DNA of 64,000 nt from Variovorax sp. J22P240 (GTDB lineage Bacteria > Pseudomonadota > Gammaproteobacteria > Burkholderiales > Burkholderiaceae_C), in assembly GCF_030316855.1 (NCBI RefSeq), contig NZ_JASZYR010000004.1, positions 124,001 to 188,000 of the forward strand, in the 5' to 3' direction. Shown piece by piece: positions 63,603 to 64,000 of the stretch (the first letter of the stretch is position 1; every line of letters starts with the position of its first letter). Under the pieces are notes generated by a model. It worked only from the letters and a program-made list of their open reading frames with translations, was not told the DNA's origin and ran no database searches. Both the position numbers and the translations under genes were made by a program.

Positions 63603-64000
63603 ACGCGACCGTAGGTGTCAGCCAGCCGTACGATGTCGTCCTCGCCGAGATAAACGCCACATTGCACTTCGATGAGCACCAGCTCATCCTTTCCGATATT
63701 CGTCAAACGATGTTTCTCCTTGAGTGGGATGTAGCGGTATTCGCCAGGCAGTGTCTTGTGTTCCACCTCGCCCACCTGGACGATCGCGGTTCCCCGAACG
63801 ACGACCCAATGCTCTGCGCGCTGATGGTGGTATTGCAACGATAGCGACTCGCCCGGTTTGACCGTGATGCGCTTGACCTTGTAGCCGTCCTCTTCCTTCA
63901 AGGACGCGTAGGTGCCCCATGGACGATGGACCACCGCGGGCAGGTTCACCGATTCGTGCCTGCGGTTCTTCAATGTATCGACGACCGTCTTGACCTTCTG
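63599..64000 (-). CDS. manC: Mannose-1-phosphate guanylyltransferase / mannose-6-phosphate isomerase (3' part)
   Basis: The right edge cuts this gene. The visible 133 residues run from QKVKTVVDTLKNRR, without a stop to base 64000, into a cupin domain. HRPWGTYASLKEEDGYKVKR, SLSLQYHHQRAEHWVVVRGT, KHRLTNIGK and the ending YLGEDDIVRLADTYGRV are the C-terminal signature of type II ManC/AlgA. The enzyme makes GDP-mannose, feeding gmd and rmd. A shorter TTG-started frame at 63973 is not the true start. Confidence 0.9.
   Translation of the reverse strand, partial: QKVKTVVDTLKNRRHESVNLPAVVHRPWGTYASLKEEDGYKVKRITVKPGESLSLQYHHQRAEHWVVVRGTAIVQVGEVEHKTLPGEYRYIPLKEKHRLTNIGKDELVLIEVQCGVYLGEDDIVRLADTYGRV

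Overview
The window is a high-GC chromosomal segment. Its gene content points to a Burkholderiales betaproteobacterium, probably Comamonadaceae and Variovorax-like: an orphan Bug/TctC solute-binding protein, phasin and PHA-granule genes, an acyl-CoA-binding protein, a Nudix/beta-lactamase-fold fusion, and an NfeD/slipin pair. The taxon is inferred from content only; no rRNA or tRNA gene is visible. Both edges cut genes: a NYN/LOTUS protein at the left and manC at the right.

Bases 1-32,300 are mostly housekeeping and metabolic genes in short transcription units: htpX, a COG2509 flavoprotein, cysK, the RNase P RNA, a pseudouridine-synthase-like protein, the Nudix-MBL fusion, nfeD-slipin, a LysR/SDR divergent pair, corA, a BaeSR-like two-component system, a secreted intradiol-dioxygenase-like protein, a deaminase-panE pair, a flavin monooxygenase-like protein, a DsbA-family isomerase, an amino-acid-type binding protein, a molybdopterin oxidoreductase with a lipoprotein aminopeptidase, and a PHA-storage group (PHA-system protein, ACBP, TPR, TetR, phasin).

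Inside this region lies a small scarred island (about 5,258-7,662). It is bounded by a 15-bp direct repeat that is the 3' strand of helix P1 of the RNase P RNA. It contains a frameshifted ORF, a secreted protein, AT-rich DNA, and next to the right-hand repeat the first 44 codons of a tyrosine-recombinase-like protein. This looks like a decayed element that inserted at the 3' end of rnpB.

Bases 32,435-64,000 form one large surface-polysaccharide locus. rfbBDAC makes dTDP-L-rhamnose. The right-edge manC (GDP-mannose) with gmd and an rmd-type reductase makes GDP-D-rhamnose or a related GDP-6-deoxyhexose. A three-gene operon (an AGE-epimerase/GmhB fusion, HldE and HldD) makes ADP-heptose. Sugars would be assembled by two giant three-domain glycosyltransferases (1222 and 1238 aa), a 703-aa glycosyltransferase, a GtrB/GtrA-type lipid-linked cassette and a polytopic GT-C-like protein. 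Five methyltransferases could decorate or end the chain, and a Wzm/Wzt ABC transporter would export it. No Wzx or Wzy is seen. The 39-44.4 kb part has visibly lower GC and more mixed codon use, as expected for exchanged O-antigen genes.

The most unusual points are the GT4-GT9-GT4 megatransferase and its GT4-GT4-GT4 paralogue, the AGE-GmhB fusion in an ADP-heptose operon, a small orphan protein equal to the C-terminal module of a neighbouring methyltransferase, and the rnpB-targeted island scar.
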